DNA of 64,000 nt, from the NCBI RefSeq assembly GCF_012999535.1, contig NZ_JABBWV010000001.1, positions 62,001 to 126,000 of the forward strand. The letters are read 5' to 3'. Within the stretch, counting starts at the first letter, position 1. Each line of letters starts with the position of its first letter. Of this stretch, positions 1 to 8,467 are shown piece by piece. The position numbers were made by a program, and so were the translations under genes. The notes beneath the pieces are model-generated. The model saw only the letters and a list, made by a program, of their open reading frames with translations. It ran no database searches and was not told the DNA's origin. This stretch comes from Microbispora sp. H11081 (lineage in GTDB: Bacteria > Actinomycetota > Actinomycetes > Streptosporangiales > Streptosporangiaceae).

Positions 1-446
1 ACGTCAAGGAGCTCGCCGAGGCCGGCGCGGCGGGGTTCGTCTTCGGTTTCCTGTCCGAGGACGGGTCGGTCGACAGGGAGGCGACGGACGCGCTGATCCA
101 CGCGGTCTCGCCGCTGCCCTGGACCTTCCACCGCGCCGTGGACCACGCCGCCGACGTGCGGGCCGCCTGGCGTGCCGTGCGGCTGCTGCCGAACCTGGCG
201 ACCGTGCTCACGTCCGGCTCGCCCCAGGGCGTCGGCGACGGCCTGGGCGTCTTACGCGCGAGGGCCGAGGCCGGTGACGCCTCGCTCATCCTCGCCGGCG
301 GGGGCCTGCGCGAGGAGCACGTGCCCGTGCTGCTCGACTACGGCGTCCGGGCCTTCCACGTGGGCAGCGCCGTACGGGGCTCGTGGCGCGAGCCGGTCGA
401 CCCGGACCGGGTCAGGCGCTGGCGCCGGATCGTGGACCGGGTCTGA
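1..446 (+). CDS. cutC: Copper homeostasis protein CutC family, 3' part
   Basis: The gene enters from the left edge; the reading frame starts at base 3 and 147 residues are visible up to the TGA at 444-446. The visible part matches the C-terminal half of the CutC TIM-barrel family: a GFVFGFLSEDG segment, TFHRAVD, the LTSG strand, the glycine-rich LAGGGL loop and a final FHVGSAVRG. CutC proteins were linked to copper tolerance in E. coli, but their biochemical activity remains unclear, so only the family is safe. The N-terminal half and start lie outside the window. The next gene is convergent and 66 bp away. Confidence 0.85.
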   Translation, partial: VKELAEAGAAGFVFGFLSEDGSVDREATDALIHAVSPLPWTFHRAVDHAADVRAAWRAVRLLPNLATVLTSGSPQGVGDGLGVLRARAEAGDASLILAGGGLREEHVPVLLDYGVRAFHVGSAVRGSWREPVDPDRVRRWRRIVDRV

Positions 447-512
447 CGCTGTCCGCGACGCGCGCTCTCGCGCTCTCCGCGCACGCTGTGGCGCTTCCCT
501 GTCCGGCGCTCC

Positions 513-2096
513 CTATGCGCGGCGCCGGGCGACGAGGACGGCGTCGCGGATGGTGATCTCGCGGCCCTCCTGGTCGGCCGCGGTGCGCGGGCGGGCATCG
601 GCCGCCACGATCTCCCACGCGGCGGGGTCGAGGGAGGTCGCGATCTCCTCGGCGGTGAACATCATCTGCGGGAAGTGCATCCGCCTGGCCGTGGTCAGCA
701 GGTCGGACGGGTGGTGCCCGACGATCAGCAGGGTGCCGCCCGGGGCCACCGCGGCGGCCAGCCGGGCGTACAGCTCACGCCTGGCCTCGCCGGGCAGGTG
801 CATGTACTGCGCCGAGACCAGGTCGTACGCGCCCTCGGGGAGTGCGTGGTCGCGCAGGTCCGCGTGCAGCCACTCGACGCGCCCCGCCACGTCCGCGCCC
901 GCCTCGGCCGCGTGGGCGGCGGCCCGCTCCAGCGCCGTGACGGAGATGTCCGCCCCCGTCACCCGCCAGCCCTTCGTGGCGAGCCAGATCGCGTCGGCGC
1001 CCTCGCCGCTGCCGACGTCGAGGGCCCGGCCAGGCGGCAGCCCGGCGGCCTCGGCGACGAGCTGGGGATTCGGCCGCCCGCTCCAGATCGCGGGCCGGGA
1101 GCGGTAGCGCTCCTCCCAGGCCGCCTCCTCGACCAGCGTGCTCATCTGGTCCCGGTAGGCCGCGACGGCCTCCCGCGTCTCCTCGGCCACAAGGTCCATG
1201 TTGATCGCCGCGCCTGAGGCAAGACCGGCCGCGGCCGACGCGACCACCACCGCGCGCACGTCGGTCACGTTCCCCGCCACCCACACGCCGGGCACGCCGG
1301 TCGCCCCCGCCGGGTCCGCGGCGATCCTCGTGCCGGCCACATGGCCGCCGAACTCCGCCTCGACCGGCTTGAGCCCGAGCGATTCCAGCACCCCGGACCT
1401 GGCGGTGAGCGGCGCGGCGACGACGAGCGCGCCGAGCGCGATCACCTCGCCTGAGGCCAGCCGCACCCCGCTGAGCGCGTCGCCGGTCACCTCGATGCCG
1501 GTGACCAGTCCCTCGGCGACGGGGATCCGGCGCGCCGCGAGCCGCTCGGCGTCCTCCTCCGACGGCGCGGGCCGGTCGTGGGCCAGGAACACCACGTCCT
1601 CGCTCCACTGCCGCCACAGGATCGCCTGGTCGACGGAGAACGGCCCGGTGGACAGCACCCCGATGCGCCGGTCGCGGACCTCCCACCCGTGGCAGTACGG
1701 GCAGTGCAGCACGTCGCGGCCCCACCGCTCGGCCAGGCCGGGCACGCCGGGCAGCTCGTCCACGGCTCCGGTCGCGACCAGCAGCCGACGGGCCCGGGCG
1801 GCGCGCCCGTCGTCCAGCGTCACGAGGAAACCCGCGTCCTCCCGGGCGGCGGCCGTGACCCGTCCCGCGACGACCTCGACGCCGTACCGCGCGAGTTCCG
1901 CGCGCCCGGCCTCCAGCAGCTCGGCGGGCGGCGTGCCGTCCCTGCCGAGGTAGTTGTGCATGTGCCCGGCCGGGGCGTTGCGCGGCTCCCCGGCGTCCAC
2001 CACGAGCACCGACCGCCGCGCCCGCCCCAGCGCCAGGGCGCCGCTGAGCCCGGCGGCGCCGCCGCCGACCACGACCACGTCGTACTTCTCTTCCAT
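513..2096 (-). CDS. Fused NAD(P)/FAD oxidoreductase (thioredoxin-reductase-like) and SAM methyltransferase
   Basis: This 527-residue protein has two domains. Residues 1-310 are a thioredoxin-reductase-like flavoprotein: FAD-binding GGGAAG at 11-16, a redox CPYC at 132-135 and a second FAD contact (GVWVAGNVTD) near 269-278. Residues 325-527 are a class I methyltransferase with motif I ALDVGSGEGAD at 357-367 and a post-motif GGTLLIVGH strand. The start is the ATG at 2096, preceded by AGGAGG six bases upstream; the frame stays open further upstream but has no better start. Such fusions occur in other actinobacteria. The substrate is unknown; coupling a dithiol redox centre to methyl transfer suggests thiol, metalloid or small electrophile chemistry, which is inference. 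Confidence 0.88.
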   Translation of the reverse strand: MEEKYDVVVVGGGAAGLSGALALGRARRSVLVVDAGEPRNAPAGHMHNYLGRDGTPPAELLEAGRAELARYGVEVVAGRVTAAAREDAGFLVTLDDGRAARARRLLVATGAVDELPGVPGLAERWGRDVLHCPYCHGWEVRDRRIGVLSTGPFSVDQAILWRQWSEDVVFLAHDRPAPSEEDAERLAARRIPVAEGLVTGIEVTGDALSGVRLASGEVIALGALVVAAPLTARSGVLESLGLKPVEAEFGGHVAGTRIAADPAGATGVPGVWVAGNVTDVRAVVVASAAAGLASGAAINMDLVAEETREAVAAYRDQMSTLVEEAAWEERYRSRPAIWSGRPNPQLVAEAAGLPPGRALDVGSGEGADAIWLATKGWRVTGADISVTALERAAAHAAEAGADVAGRVEWLHADLRDHALPEGAYDLVSAQYMHLPGEARRELYARLAAAVAPGGTLLIVGHHPSDLLTTARRMHFPQMMFTAEEIATSLDPAAWEIVAADARPRTAADQEGREITIRDAVLVARRRA

Positions 2097-2176
2097 CTGC
2101 GCCTCCTGTTCGACCTGTGCGCAACAGTGCGGCACGTCCGGTGAATGCGGCAACGAATCTTGCCGATATGGCAACC

Positions 2177-3379
2177 TCAGCGGAGCGCCAGGTCGGCCCG
2201 GGCGAGCGCGGCGACCAGAGTCTTGACCGTCGCGGGTTCGTCCAGCACGCCCTCCGCGGCGGCCCGCCGCTCCCGCCATGCGTTCACCCGGTCGGCGTAC
2301 TTCTCGTAGCAGGCGAGATGGAACGCGTACACGGTGGTGAACCGGCTCACGAGGTGCGCGGGATGCATGTCCCAGCCCTGGTAGAAGCCGTGCGCCAGTG
2401 AATGCGACACCAGCGCCGAGTGCCTGCGCAGCAGGGCGTGCACGTCGGCCGCCGCGTCCGAGGCGGGGGCCGCGGCCAGGGACCCGTCCGACAGCTCCAC
2501 GCCCGTCCCCGACAGCGCCGTCTGCATCACGTGCCGCGCGTGGTCGCAGGCCGGATGGTCCAGCCGCTGCTCGTCCGGCGGCAGCCCGAGCGCGGCGGTG
2601 TAGTCGAAGACCCCGAAATGGGCGGCCGCCAGCCGCCCGCCCAGCGAGGGCACCAGGTCGGCCGAGCGCTGGAGCATGAGCACGGTCTGCGGGGCCTCCA
2701 CCTGCATCTCGAAGCGCAGCGTGCCGGAGGGCAGGCCAAGCGCCCCCTCCAGCGCCTCCAGGCAGCCGGCGAACTGGCGAAGGTAGTCCTCCATCAGGAC
2801 CTTGGGGAACGTGACCGTGAACCCGCCGGGCAGCTCGCCGATCCGCCGCACCACCCCGGTCAGGAACCCGTCGAGCGTGCGCACCGAGCGAAGCGGGTCG
2901 CCGTCGGCGAACGACCTCACCCGCAGCCCCCACCTGCGGGGCAGCGTGCCCGCCGCGTGCATCGCGGCCACGGCCGCCGCCGCGGACCCGGTGTCGCGGT
3001 CCTCCTCCTCCCAGGAGCGCGTGCCGTACCCGTCCTCGAAGTCGATCCGCAGGTCCTCGATGGGCTCGGCGTGCAGCTTCCTGCGTACGCGGTCGTGCAC
3101 GGGCTGGGCCAGCTCGGGGTCGAGCCCGAACAGCGCGGCCAGCTCCGCGGGGGTGAACAGCAGCCGGTGCAGCAGGTCGGTCGCGCCGTGCCGCCACCGC
3201 TGGACGATCTCCGGCGTCACCTGGTCCGCGGGCACGTACACCGTGTGCACCGGCTGCCACGCGGGCTCCCGCACGGGGAACCGGGCGAGCTGCTCGTCGT
3301 GGGCGCGGGCGAAGCCGTCGAGCGGGCCGTCCAGGAGCCCGTCGAGCGGTCCTTTCCGGCCGGTCAGCGTCGTCTCCAT
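2177..3379 (-). CDS. DUF6986 family aldolase-like protein (HpcH/HpaI-CitE fold)
   Basis: The 400-residue protein resembles the large actinobacterial family annotated as aldolase or DUF6986, related to HpcH/HpaI and citrate-lyase-beta TIM barrels. Visible features are LRIDFEDGYG (acidic metal-binding strand), FPKVLMEDYL, RFEMQVEAPQ and the HFGVFDYTAALG strand, all typical of the CitE-like barrel. The ATG at 3379 gives METTLTGRKGP; the frame continues 16 codons further upstream without support. Its substrate cannot be read from sequence. It lies 80 bp upstream of the oxidoreductase-methyltransferase gene on the same strand, so a loose operon is possible. Confidence 0.75.
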   Translation of the reverse strand: METTLTGRKGPLDGLLDGPLDGFARAHDEQLARFPVREPAWQPVHTVYVPADQVTPEIVQRWRHGATDLLHRLLFTPAELAALFGLDPELAQPVHDRVRRKLHAEPIEDLRIDFEDGYGTRSWEEEDRDTGSAAAAVAAMHAAGTLPRRWGLRVRSFADGDPLRSVRTLDGFLTGVVRRIGELPGGFTVTFPKVLMEDYLRQFAGCLEALEGALGLPSGTLRFEMQVEAPQTVLMLQRSADLVPSLGGRLAAAHFGVFDYTAALGLPPDEQRLDHPACDHARHVMQTALSGTGVELSDGSLAAAPASDAAADVHALLRRHSALVSHSLAHGFYQGWDMHPAHLVSRFTTVYAFHLACYEKYADRVNAWRERRAAAEGVLDEPATVKTLVAALARADLALR

Positions 3380-3493
3380 GCCGACGATCCTCGCAGACAC
3401 CCCCGCCACGGCGACATCATCACGCAACGTCGCTGCGCGGTCACGAGCAGTTGGCTATCCTTTTCCTCGAACACCCGATCGAACCGGTAGGCG

Positions 3494-3524
3494 GAAAAAG
3501 AAACGGCCCCCTGGCGGGGGCCGT
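3494..3524 (-). terminator. Intrinsic terminator-like hairpin on the minus strand
   Basis: Read on the minus strand, a perfect 9-bp stem (ACGGCCCCC / GGGGGCCGT, loop GCCA, 3503-3524) is followed directly by TTTCTTTTT (3502-3494). That is a good factor-independent terminator. It lies about 115 bp upstream of the DUF6986 start codon and points toward it, so it either stops antisense transcription arriving from fprA or attenuates a leader of the DUF6986 gene. Confidence 0.7.
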
Positions 3525-3570
3525 AGAGCCCGGGGACGTAGCCGCGGGCGCGGTGACTCCATGTTAGGAG

Positions 3571-4224
3571 ATGATGGCGTTGCGCGACAGCCCCGTTCCC
3601 CAAACCGTGCGTGTCGGGGTCTACGTCGACGGGTTCAACCTCTACTACGGGCTGCGCTCCCTGCGGGGACGCCGCTATCTCTGGCTCGATCTGCGGGCAC
3701 TGGCCCTTCGGCTGCTGAGGACAGGGCAGACGCTGACGGCCGTCCGCTACTTCACCGCTCCCGTACGGGGCGACGCTCGCGCCCTCGCCCGCCAGCAGGC
3801 CTATGAGGCGGCCCTCGAGAGCCAGGGGGTCGACGTGGTGCTCGGGCGGTTCCAGGAGCAGCGGGCCTCCTGCCGGGCCTGCGGCGTCTCCTGGCGGACC
3901 TATCAGGAGAAGCAGTCCGACGTCGCGCTGGCCGCCGCCATGGTCGGCGACGTCGCGCTCGACCTCGTCGACATGGTGCTGCTGCTGTCGGCGGACTCCG
4001 ACCTGTGCGCGGCCATCGAGGCGGTGCGCCGGGTGGACGCCCGGCGCGGCGGCAAGACCCGGGTCGTCACCGTCTTCCCGCCCGGCAGGCGCTCCGACGG
4101 GCTGCGCGTCGCGAGCGACGCCTGGTTCCCCCTCGGCGAGGCGCTCGTCCGGCAGTCGCAGCTTCCCGAACTCGTGCCCGGCCGCGACGGCGCGCGCTAC
4201 CACCGGCCGGCCGACTGGTCCTGA
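3571..4224 (+). CDS. NYN-domain protein (PIN-like nuclease fold)
   Basis: The 217-residue protein shows the conserved acidic pattern of NYN/LabA-like domains: VGVYVDGFNLYYG near the N-terminus, KQSDVALA in the middle and LLSADSDL further on. These Asp residues form the metal site of PIN-fold RNases in the family, so a role in RNA processing or decay is likely but not shown. Start choice is uncertain: ATG codons at 3571 and 3574 sit almost on a TTAGGAG sequence, and the TTG at 3580 would have better spacing. The C-terminus ends 12 bp before the convergent fprA stop. Confidence 0.8.
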   Translation: MMALRDSPVPQTVRVGVYVDGFNLYYGLRSLRGRRYLWLDLRALALRLLRTGQTLTAVRYFTAPVRGDARALARQQAYEAALESQGVDVVLGRFQEQRASCRACGVSWRTYQEKQSDVALAAAMVGDVALDLVDMVLLLSADSDLCAAIEAVRRVDARRGGKTRVVTVFPPGRRSDGLRVASDAWFPLGEALVRQSQLPELVPGRDGARYHRPADWS

Positions 4225-4236
4225 CCGGGGCGTCCG

Positions 4237-5556
4237 TCAGGACTCGCCGCCCGGGCGGGCGAGCCGGGACGCGGACAACATCGCGTCCCTGCCCACCAGC
4301 TTCACCCGCTCGCCCCTCCCGAGGCTGCCCGCCAGCGCGGCCTCCGCCGCCTCGATCGCCAGCCAGTCCTCGTACGTCACCGGGCTCGACCCGCGCGCGG
4401 CGAGCAGGTCGTCCGCCCGTACGGTCGCGGTGCCCGGCACCGCCTCGGCGAGCAGCGTGCGCACGGTCTCGGCGGCGTCGGACTTGTTGGTCCCGATCAC
4501 GCCCGTCGGCCCCCGCTTGAGCCAGCCCGCGACGTACTGCCGGTCCGCCACCCGGCCGGCGACGTTCGGCACCGTCATCGTCGCCGGGTCGAACGGCACC
4601 CCGGGCAGCGCCACGCTCTGGTAGCCCACCGAGCGCATCACCATGTCGGCCGGGATCGTCTCGAACTCGCCCGTCCCGACGACCCGCCCGTCCTCCAGCC
4701 GGGTCCGCTCCAGCCGTACGCCCTCGACCCTGGACACGCCGAGGATCTCCACGGGGCGAAGCCAGAAACGCACCTCCAGGCGGCGGGGCCGGTCGGCCGG
4801 CTTGCGCTCCGACCACGACCGCAGGACCTCCACGTTGCCCTTGACCTGCCGAGACAGCGTGGTCAGGTCGGCGACCGAGATCTCGTCGGGGAAGGTGAGG
4901 ACGTCGGCGTTCAGCAGCTCGCCGAGCTCGCGCAGCTCCTTCAGGGTGAACTTCGCGTGCTCGGGGCCGCGCCTGCCCACCATGTGGATCCGCTTGACCC
5001 GCGAGGCGGCCAGCCGGTCGAGCACCTCCTCCGGCACGTCGGTGCCGCGCAGCTCGTCGGCGCTCTTGGCCATGATGCGCACCACGTCCACGGCCACGTT
5101 GCCGACGCCGATGACGACGACGTCCTCCACGTCCAGGGAGAAGGAGTCCGGCGGGACGTCCGGGTGGCCGCAGTACCAGTTGACGAAGTCGGTCGCGGCG
5201 ACGCTGCCGGGCAGGTCCTCGCCGGGGACGCCGAGATGCCTGTCGACCATCGCCCCTGTGCAGTAGACGACGGCGTCGTAGCAGGACAACAGGTCGTCCA
5301 CCGAGAGGTCCACGCCCAGTTCGACGCCGCCGAGGAAGCGCACCCCCGGGGCTTCGAGCACCTTGCGCAGGTAACCCGCGATCGACTTGATCGACGTGTG
5401 GTCGGGCGCCACGCCGTACCTGACGAGCCCGTACGGCGTGGGCAGGCGTTCGAGGACGTCCACCTCGACGGGATCGGGCGACTGCTTGACCAGCGCCTCG
5501 GCCGTGTAGATGCCGGCCGGGCCCGACCCGACGATCGCGACGCGCAGTGTCACCAT
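4237..5556 (-). CDS. fprA: Ferredoxin/adrenodoxin-type NADP+ reductase (FprA-like)
   Basis: The 439-residue flavoprotein transfers electrons between NADPH and ferredoxins. It has the FAD dinucleotide fold AIVGSGPAGIY at the N-terminus, LPTPYGLVRYGVAPDH typical of adrenodoxin-reductase relatives, a second nucleotide fold VVIGVGNVAVDVVR, and the C-terminal GWLKRGPTGVIGTNK. Length and motifs fit mycobacterial FprA. The ATG at 5556 is preceded by GGAGG with a short spacer; a GTG follows immediately. In actinomycetes such reductases supply cytochromes P450 and other ferredoxin-dependent enzymes; none is adjacent here. Confidence 0.93.
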   Translation of the reverse strand: MVTLRVAIVGSGPAGIYTAEALVKQSPDPVEVDVLERLPTPYGLVRYGVAPDHTSIKSIAGYLRKVLEAPGVRFLGGVELGVDLSVDDLLSCYDAVVYCTGAMVDRHLGVPGEDLPGSVAATDFVNWYCGHPDVPPDSFSLDVEDVVVIGVGNVAVDVVRIMAKSADELRGTDVPEEVLDRLAASRVKRIHMVGRRGPEHAKFTLKELRELGELLNADVLTFPDEISVADLTTLSRQVKGNVEVLRSWSERKPADRPRRLEVRFWLRPVEILGVSRVEGVRLERTRLEDGRVVGTGEFETIPADMVMRSVGYQSVALPGVPFDPATMTVPNVAGRVADRQYVAGWLKRGPTGVIGTNKSDAAETVRTLLAEAVPGTATVRADDLLAARGSSPVTYEDWLAIEAAEAALAGSLGRGERVKLVGRDAMLSASRLARPGGES

Positions 5557-5780
5557 GGCCTCCAGGCACAGGCGGAGCTCCTACCTGTGATTCTTTATCA
5601 TCGCCAGACGCCGCCGCCACTGAACGCCATGCCGCGCACCCATGGTGATCCCGTGTTGTGATGATTCGCGGGGGTTGCGGCAGGGCGGCGGCCCCGATCA
5701 AAGTGATGCCTGTGGGCTCTGGGGCTAAAAGACGGGGAAACCCGCGGACGAGAAGGCCGGGCGGTGGCACCCTCCCTGAC

Positions 5781-6305
5781 ATGAGGGGACTCCGCGGGGG
5801 GCGGGACGAGCCCGGGGCCTCACCGGCCACGGCGTACGGCCCGCAGAACGTAATGGACGACGGCGGCGACGCGCCGCCGCACGGCTCCGGGCCGGACGGG
5901 CTCAGGTACGAGGCGCTGGGGCGGGTGATGGCCGCGCTGGCGGGCGAGGCAGAGACGATCGAGGCGTGCCGCGACCTCACCTGGTGGCGGGGCACCGGCA
6001 GGTCCTGGCACATCGAGTGGCGCGACGGCCCGTACGCCGCGGAGGTGGCGGCGCTGCTCATGGACCGGTTAGGCGAGCCGGGGCCGGACACCGTGCAGGC
6101 GGCGCCGGCCGGCCCCGCGACCGCGTCGACGGCGATGCTGAACGTGCTGGGCGTGACCTTCGTGCTGCGGGCCGTCGACCCGTCCGGCATGGAACGGCTG
6201 CGCGCGAGGACCGGCCTGTGGCGGCTGTCGGCGGCGCTCGACGGCGGCCCGGTCGGCGCGGGCGGGCGGTCGCGCCGGCACTGGGAGGAACTGCTCGGCG
6301 GCTGA
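5781..6305 (+). CDS. Conserved hypothetical protein upstream of proS
   Basis: A 174-residue protein of unknown function. The N-terminal third is Gly/Pro/Asp-rich and probably disordered. From about residue 35 it looks folded (YEALGRVMAALAGEAETIEA, then a Trp-rich WWRGTGRSWHIEWRDGPYAAE). No catalytic motif, signal peptide or membrane segment is seen. The start is uncertain: the frame is open back to 5658, the ATG at 5781 has no clear ribosome-binding site, and the ATG at 5853 would keep only the conserved-looking part. It is transcribed in the same direction as proS, 177 bp upstream of it. Confidence 0.5.
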   Translation: MRGLRGGRDEPGASPATAYGPQNVMDDGGDAPPHGSGPDGLRYEALGRVMAALAGEAETIEACRDLTWWRGTGRSWHIEWRDGPYAAEVAALLMDRLGEPGPDTVQAAPAGPATASTAMLNVLGVTFVLRAVDPSGMERLRARTGLWRLSAALDGGPVGAGGRSRRHWEELLGG

Positions 6306-6482
6306 CCCCCGGGACGCGCCGCCGTTTTCGTGAGGCGACGAGGGCCCAGGAGTCGATAGCCTTGAGGGCACATCGTCTTCGTCTCGTCTCTCAGGTGGTC
6401 TCCGGGAATCCGCGAGGAGGTCCGCGTCGCGGGATCCCGGGGAGGCGCCGCCGGCGGGACATCTCACGAGCAAGGAGTAGCC

Positions 6483-8234
6483 GTGCTGCTGCGTATGTCG
6501 ACCCTGTTCCTGCGCACCCTGCGTGAGGATCCGGCGGACGCGGAAGTGCCGAGCCACAAGCTGCTCGTCCGCGCCGGCTACGTCCGCCGGGTCGCGCCCG
6601 GCATCTACTCCTGGCTGCCGCTCGGCAAGATCGTGCTGGAGAACGTCGCGCGGGTCGTGCGCGAGGAGATGAACCGGATGGGCGCGCAGGAGGTGCTCTT
6701 CCCGGCGCTGCTGCCCAGGGACTACTACGAGGCCACGGGCCGCTGGACCGAGTACGGCGACACGCTGTTCCGGCTGAAGGACCGCAAGGGCGCCGACTAC
6801 CTCCTGGGGCCGACCCACGAGGAGATGTTCACCGACATGGTGAAGGGCGAGTACTCCTCCTACAAGGACTACCCCGTCACCCTGTACCAGATCCAGACGA
6901 AGTACCGCGACGAGGCCCGGCCCCGGGCAGGCATCCTGCGGGGCCGCGAGTTCGTCATGAAGGACTCCTACTCCTTCGACCTCGACGACGACGGTCTCAA
7001 GCGCTCCTACGAGATGCACCGCGAGGCGTACATCCGCCTCTTCGACCGCCTCGGCATCGACTACAAGATCTGCTTCGCCATGTCGGGCGCGATGGGCGGG
7101 TCGGCCTCCGAGGAGTTCCTCGCGCCCTGCGCGACCGGTGAGGACACGTTCGTGGCCTGCCACAACTGCGGTTACGCGGCGAACGCCGAGGCCGTCGTCA
7201 CGCCCGCGCCGCCCGTCGTCACCGCCGCGCAGCCGCCCATGGAGGTGCTCGACACCCCCGACACCCCGACCATCGAGTCGCTGGTCTCGTACGTCAACGA
7301 GCACCACGGCCTCGGCATCACCGCCGCCGACACGCTGAAGAACCTCGTCGTCAAGGTCCGCACACCGGGCTCCGACGAGGTCGAGACGGTCGTCATCGGG
7401 GTGCCCGGCGACCGCGAGGTCGACTTCAAGCGGCTGGAGGCGGCGCTCTCGCCCGGCGTGCCGGAGATCTTCGAGGCCGAGGACTTCGCCCGCCACCCCG
7501 GCCTGGTGCGCGGCTACATCGGCCCGCAGGTGCTCAGGGAGCTGGGGATCACCTACCTGGTCGACCCCCGCGTGGTCGAGGGCTCCGCCTGGGTGACGGG
7601 CGCCAACGAGCCGGGCAAGCACGCCGCGCACGTGGTCGCGGGCCGCGACTTCCAGCCCGACGGCACGATCGAGGCCGCCGAGGTGCGGGCGGGCGACGCC
7701 TGCCCCCGCTGCGCGCAGCCGCTGTCGATCGACCGCGGGATCGAGATCGGCCACATCTTCCAGCTCGGCCGCAAGTACGCCGACGCCGCCCAGCTCGACG
7801 CGCTCGGGCCCGACGGCAAGCCGATCCGCATCACCATGGGCTCGTACGGCGTCGGCGTCTCCCGGGCGGTGGCCGTGCTAGCCGAGCAGCGCCACGACGC
7901 GCTGGGCCTGGTGTGGCCCAGGGAGGTGGCGCCCGCCGACGTGCACATCGTCGGCACCGGCAAGGAGAACCAGATCGAGGTCGCCAACACGCTCGCCGAG
8001 ACGCTGGAGGCGCGCGGGCTGCGGGTGCTCGTGGACGACCGTCCGGGGGTGTCGCCCGGCGTCAAGTTCAAGGACTCCGAGCTGCTCGGCCTGCCCACCG
8101 TCCTGATCGTCGGCCGGGGGCTGGCCAACGGCGTCGTGGAGCTGCGCGACCGGGCGACCGGGACCAAGGAGGAGATCCCCCTGGACGAGGCCGTCGACCG
8201 CGTCCTCACCGCCTGCCACCCCCACCCCGCGTGA
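6483..8234 (+). CDS. proS: Prolyl-tRNA synthetase (bacterial type with editing insertion)
   Basis: The 583-residue class II aminoacyl-tRNA synthetase charges tRNA-Pro. Motif 2/3 regions are recognisable ([28 protein letters not shown], the serine-rich FAMSGAMGG and the late [14 protein letters not shown]). Residues about 225-390 form the YbaK-like editing insertion that clears Ala-tRNA-Pro in bacterial enzymes. The C-terminal 120 residues are the anticodon-binding domain. The GTG at 6483 has an AAGGAG six bases upstream. The stop codon TGA (8232-8234) lies inside the first unit of the palindromic repeat element that follows. Confidence 0.97.
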   Translation: MLLRMSTLFLRTLREDPADAEVPSHKLLVRAGYVRRVAPGIYSWLPLGKIVLENVARVVREEMNRMGAQEVLFPALLPRDYYEATGRWTEYGDTLFRLKDRKGADYLLGPTHEEMFTDMVKGEYSSYKDYPVTLYQIQTKYRDEARPRAGILRGREFVMKDSYSFDLDDDGLKRSYEMHREAYIRLFDRLGIDYKICFAMSGAMGGSASEEFLAPCATGEDTFVACHNCGYAANAEAVVTPAPPVVTAAQPPMEVLDTPDTPTIESLVSYVNEHHGLGITAADTLKNLVVKVRTPGSDEVETVVIGVPGDREVDFKRLEAALSPGVPEIFEAEDFARHPGLVRGYIGPQVLRELGITYLVDPRVVEGSAWVTGANEPGKHAAHVVAGRDFQPDGTIEAAEVRAGDACPRCAQPLSIDRGIEIGHIFQLGRKYADAAQLDALGPDGKPIRITMGSYGVGVSRAVAVLAEQRHDALGLVWPREVAPADVHIVGTGKENQIEVANTLAETLEARGLRVLVDDRPGVSPGVKFKDSELLGLPTVLIVGRGLANGVVELRDRATGTKEEIPLDEAVDRVLTACHPHPA

Positions 8235-8467
8235 TCTTGTAGTTTGTCGCAGAGAGCCCGCCTGAGCTGCCCTTGTGGCTCCCGTGATCTTGCAGAAGGT
8301 CGCCATGCTTGGGGGTCTGCCTGCGACTTCTCCTTCCGTGATCATGCAATTGCAAGATCACGGAAGGGAAAGTCGCAGGTCAGGTGGCTCGGGCGCGAAT
8401 TTCTGCATGATCACAAACCCTGGACGCCCAGGTCAACGGCCCGCGTGCGACAAACTACAAGATCACG
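8230..8467. repeat. Palindromic phased-repeat element, complete copy A
   Basis: A 238-bp dyad element fills the space between convergent proS and the DUF4439 gene. Its ends are perfect 22-bp inverted repeats (core GTGATCTTGTAGTTTGTCGC). Forward GTGATC units begin at 8231, 8284 and 8338; mirror units end at 8361, 8414 and 8466. The centre is TGCAATTGCA (8345-8354), inside a 58-bp palindrome (8321-8378) whose arms match at 26 of 29 positions. Unit spacing is 52-54 bp. Both flanking genes end in TGA codons belonging to the terminal GTGATC. No open reading frame lies inside. Function unknown; similar copies lie at 44020 and 48988. Confidence 0.9.

Noticed and set aside
2097-3260. N-terminal extension of the oxidoreductase-methyltransferase to 915 residues
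   Set aside because: The extra part runs antiparallel-frame through the DUF6986 gene on the same strand; the real start has AGGAGG at 2096.
6306-6482. T-box leader upstream of proS
   Set aside because: No T-box consensus, specifier loop or terminator/antiterminator pair could be recognised.
6069-7754. Long open frame antisense to proS
   Set aside because: Shadow of proS codon bias; no start signal, no recognisable protein family.
8230-8467. CRISPR array, because of regularly spaced repeats
   Set aside because: Units are short, imperfect, change orientation at a central dyad and the intervening sequence is partly self-complementary; no cas genes are present.
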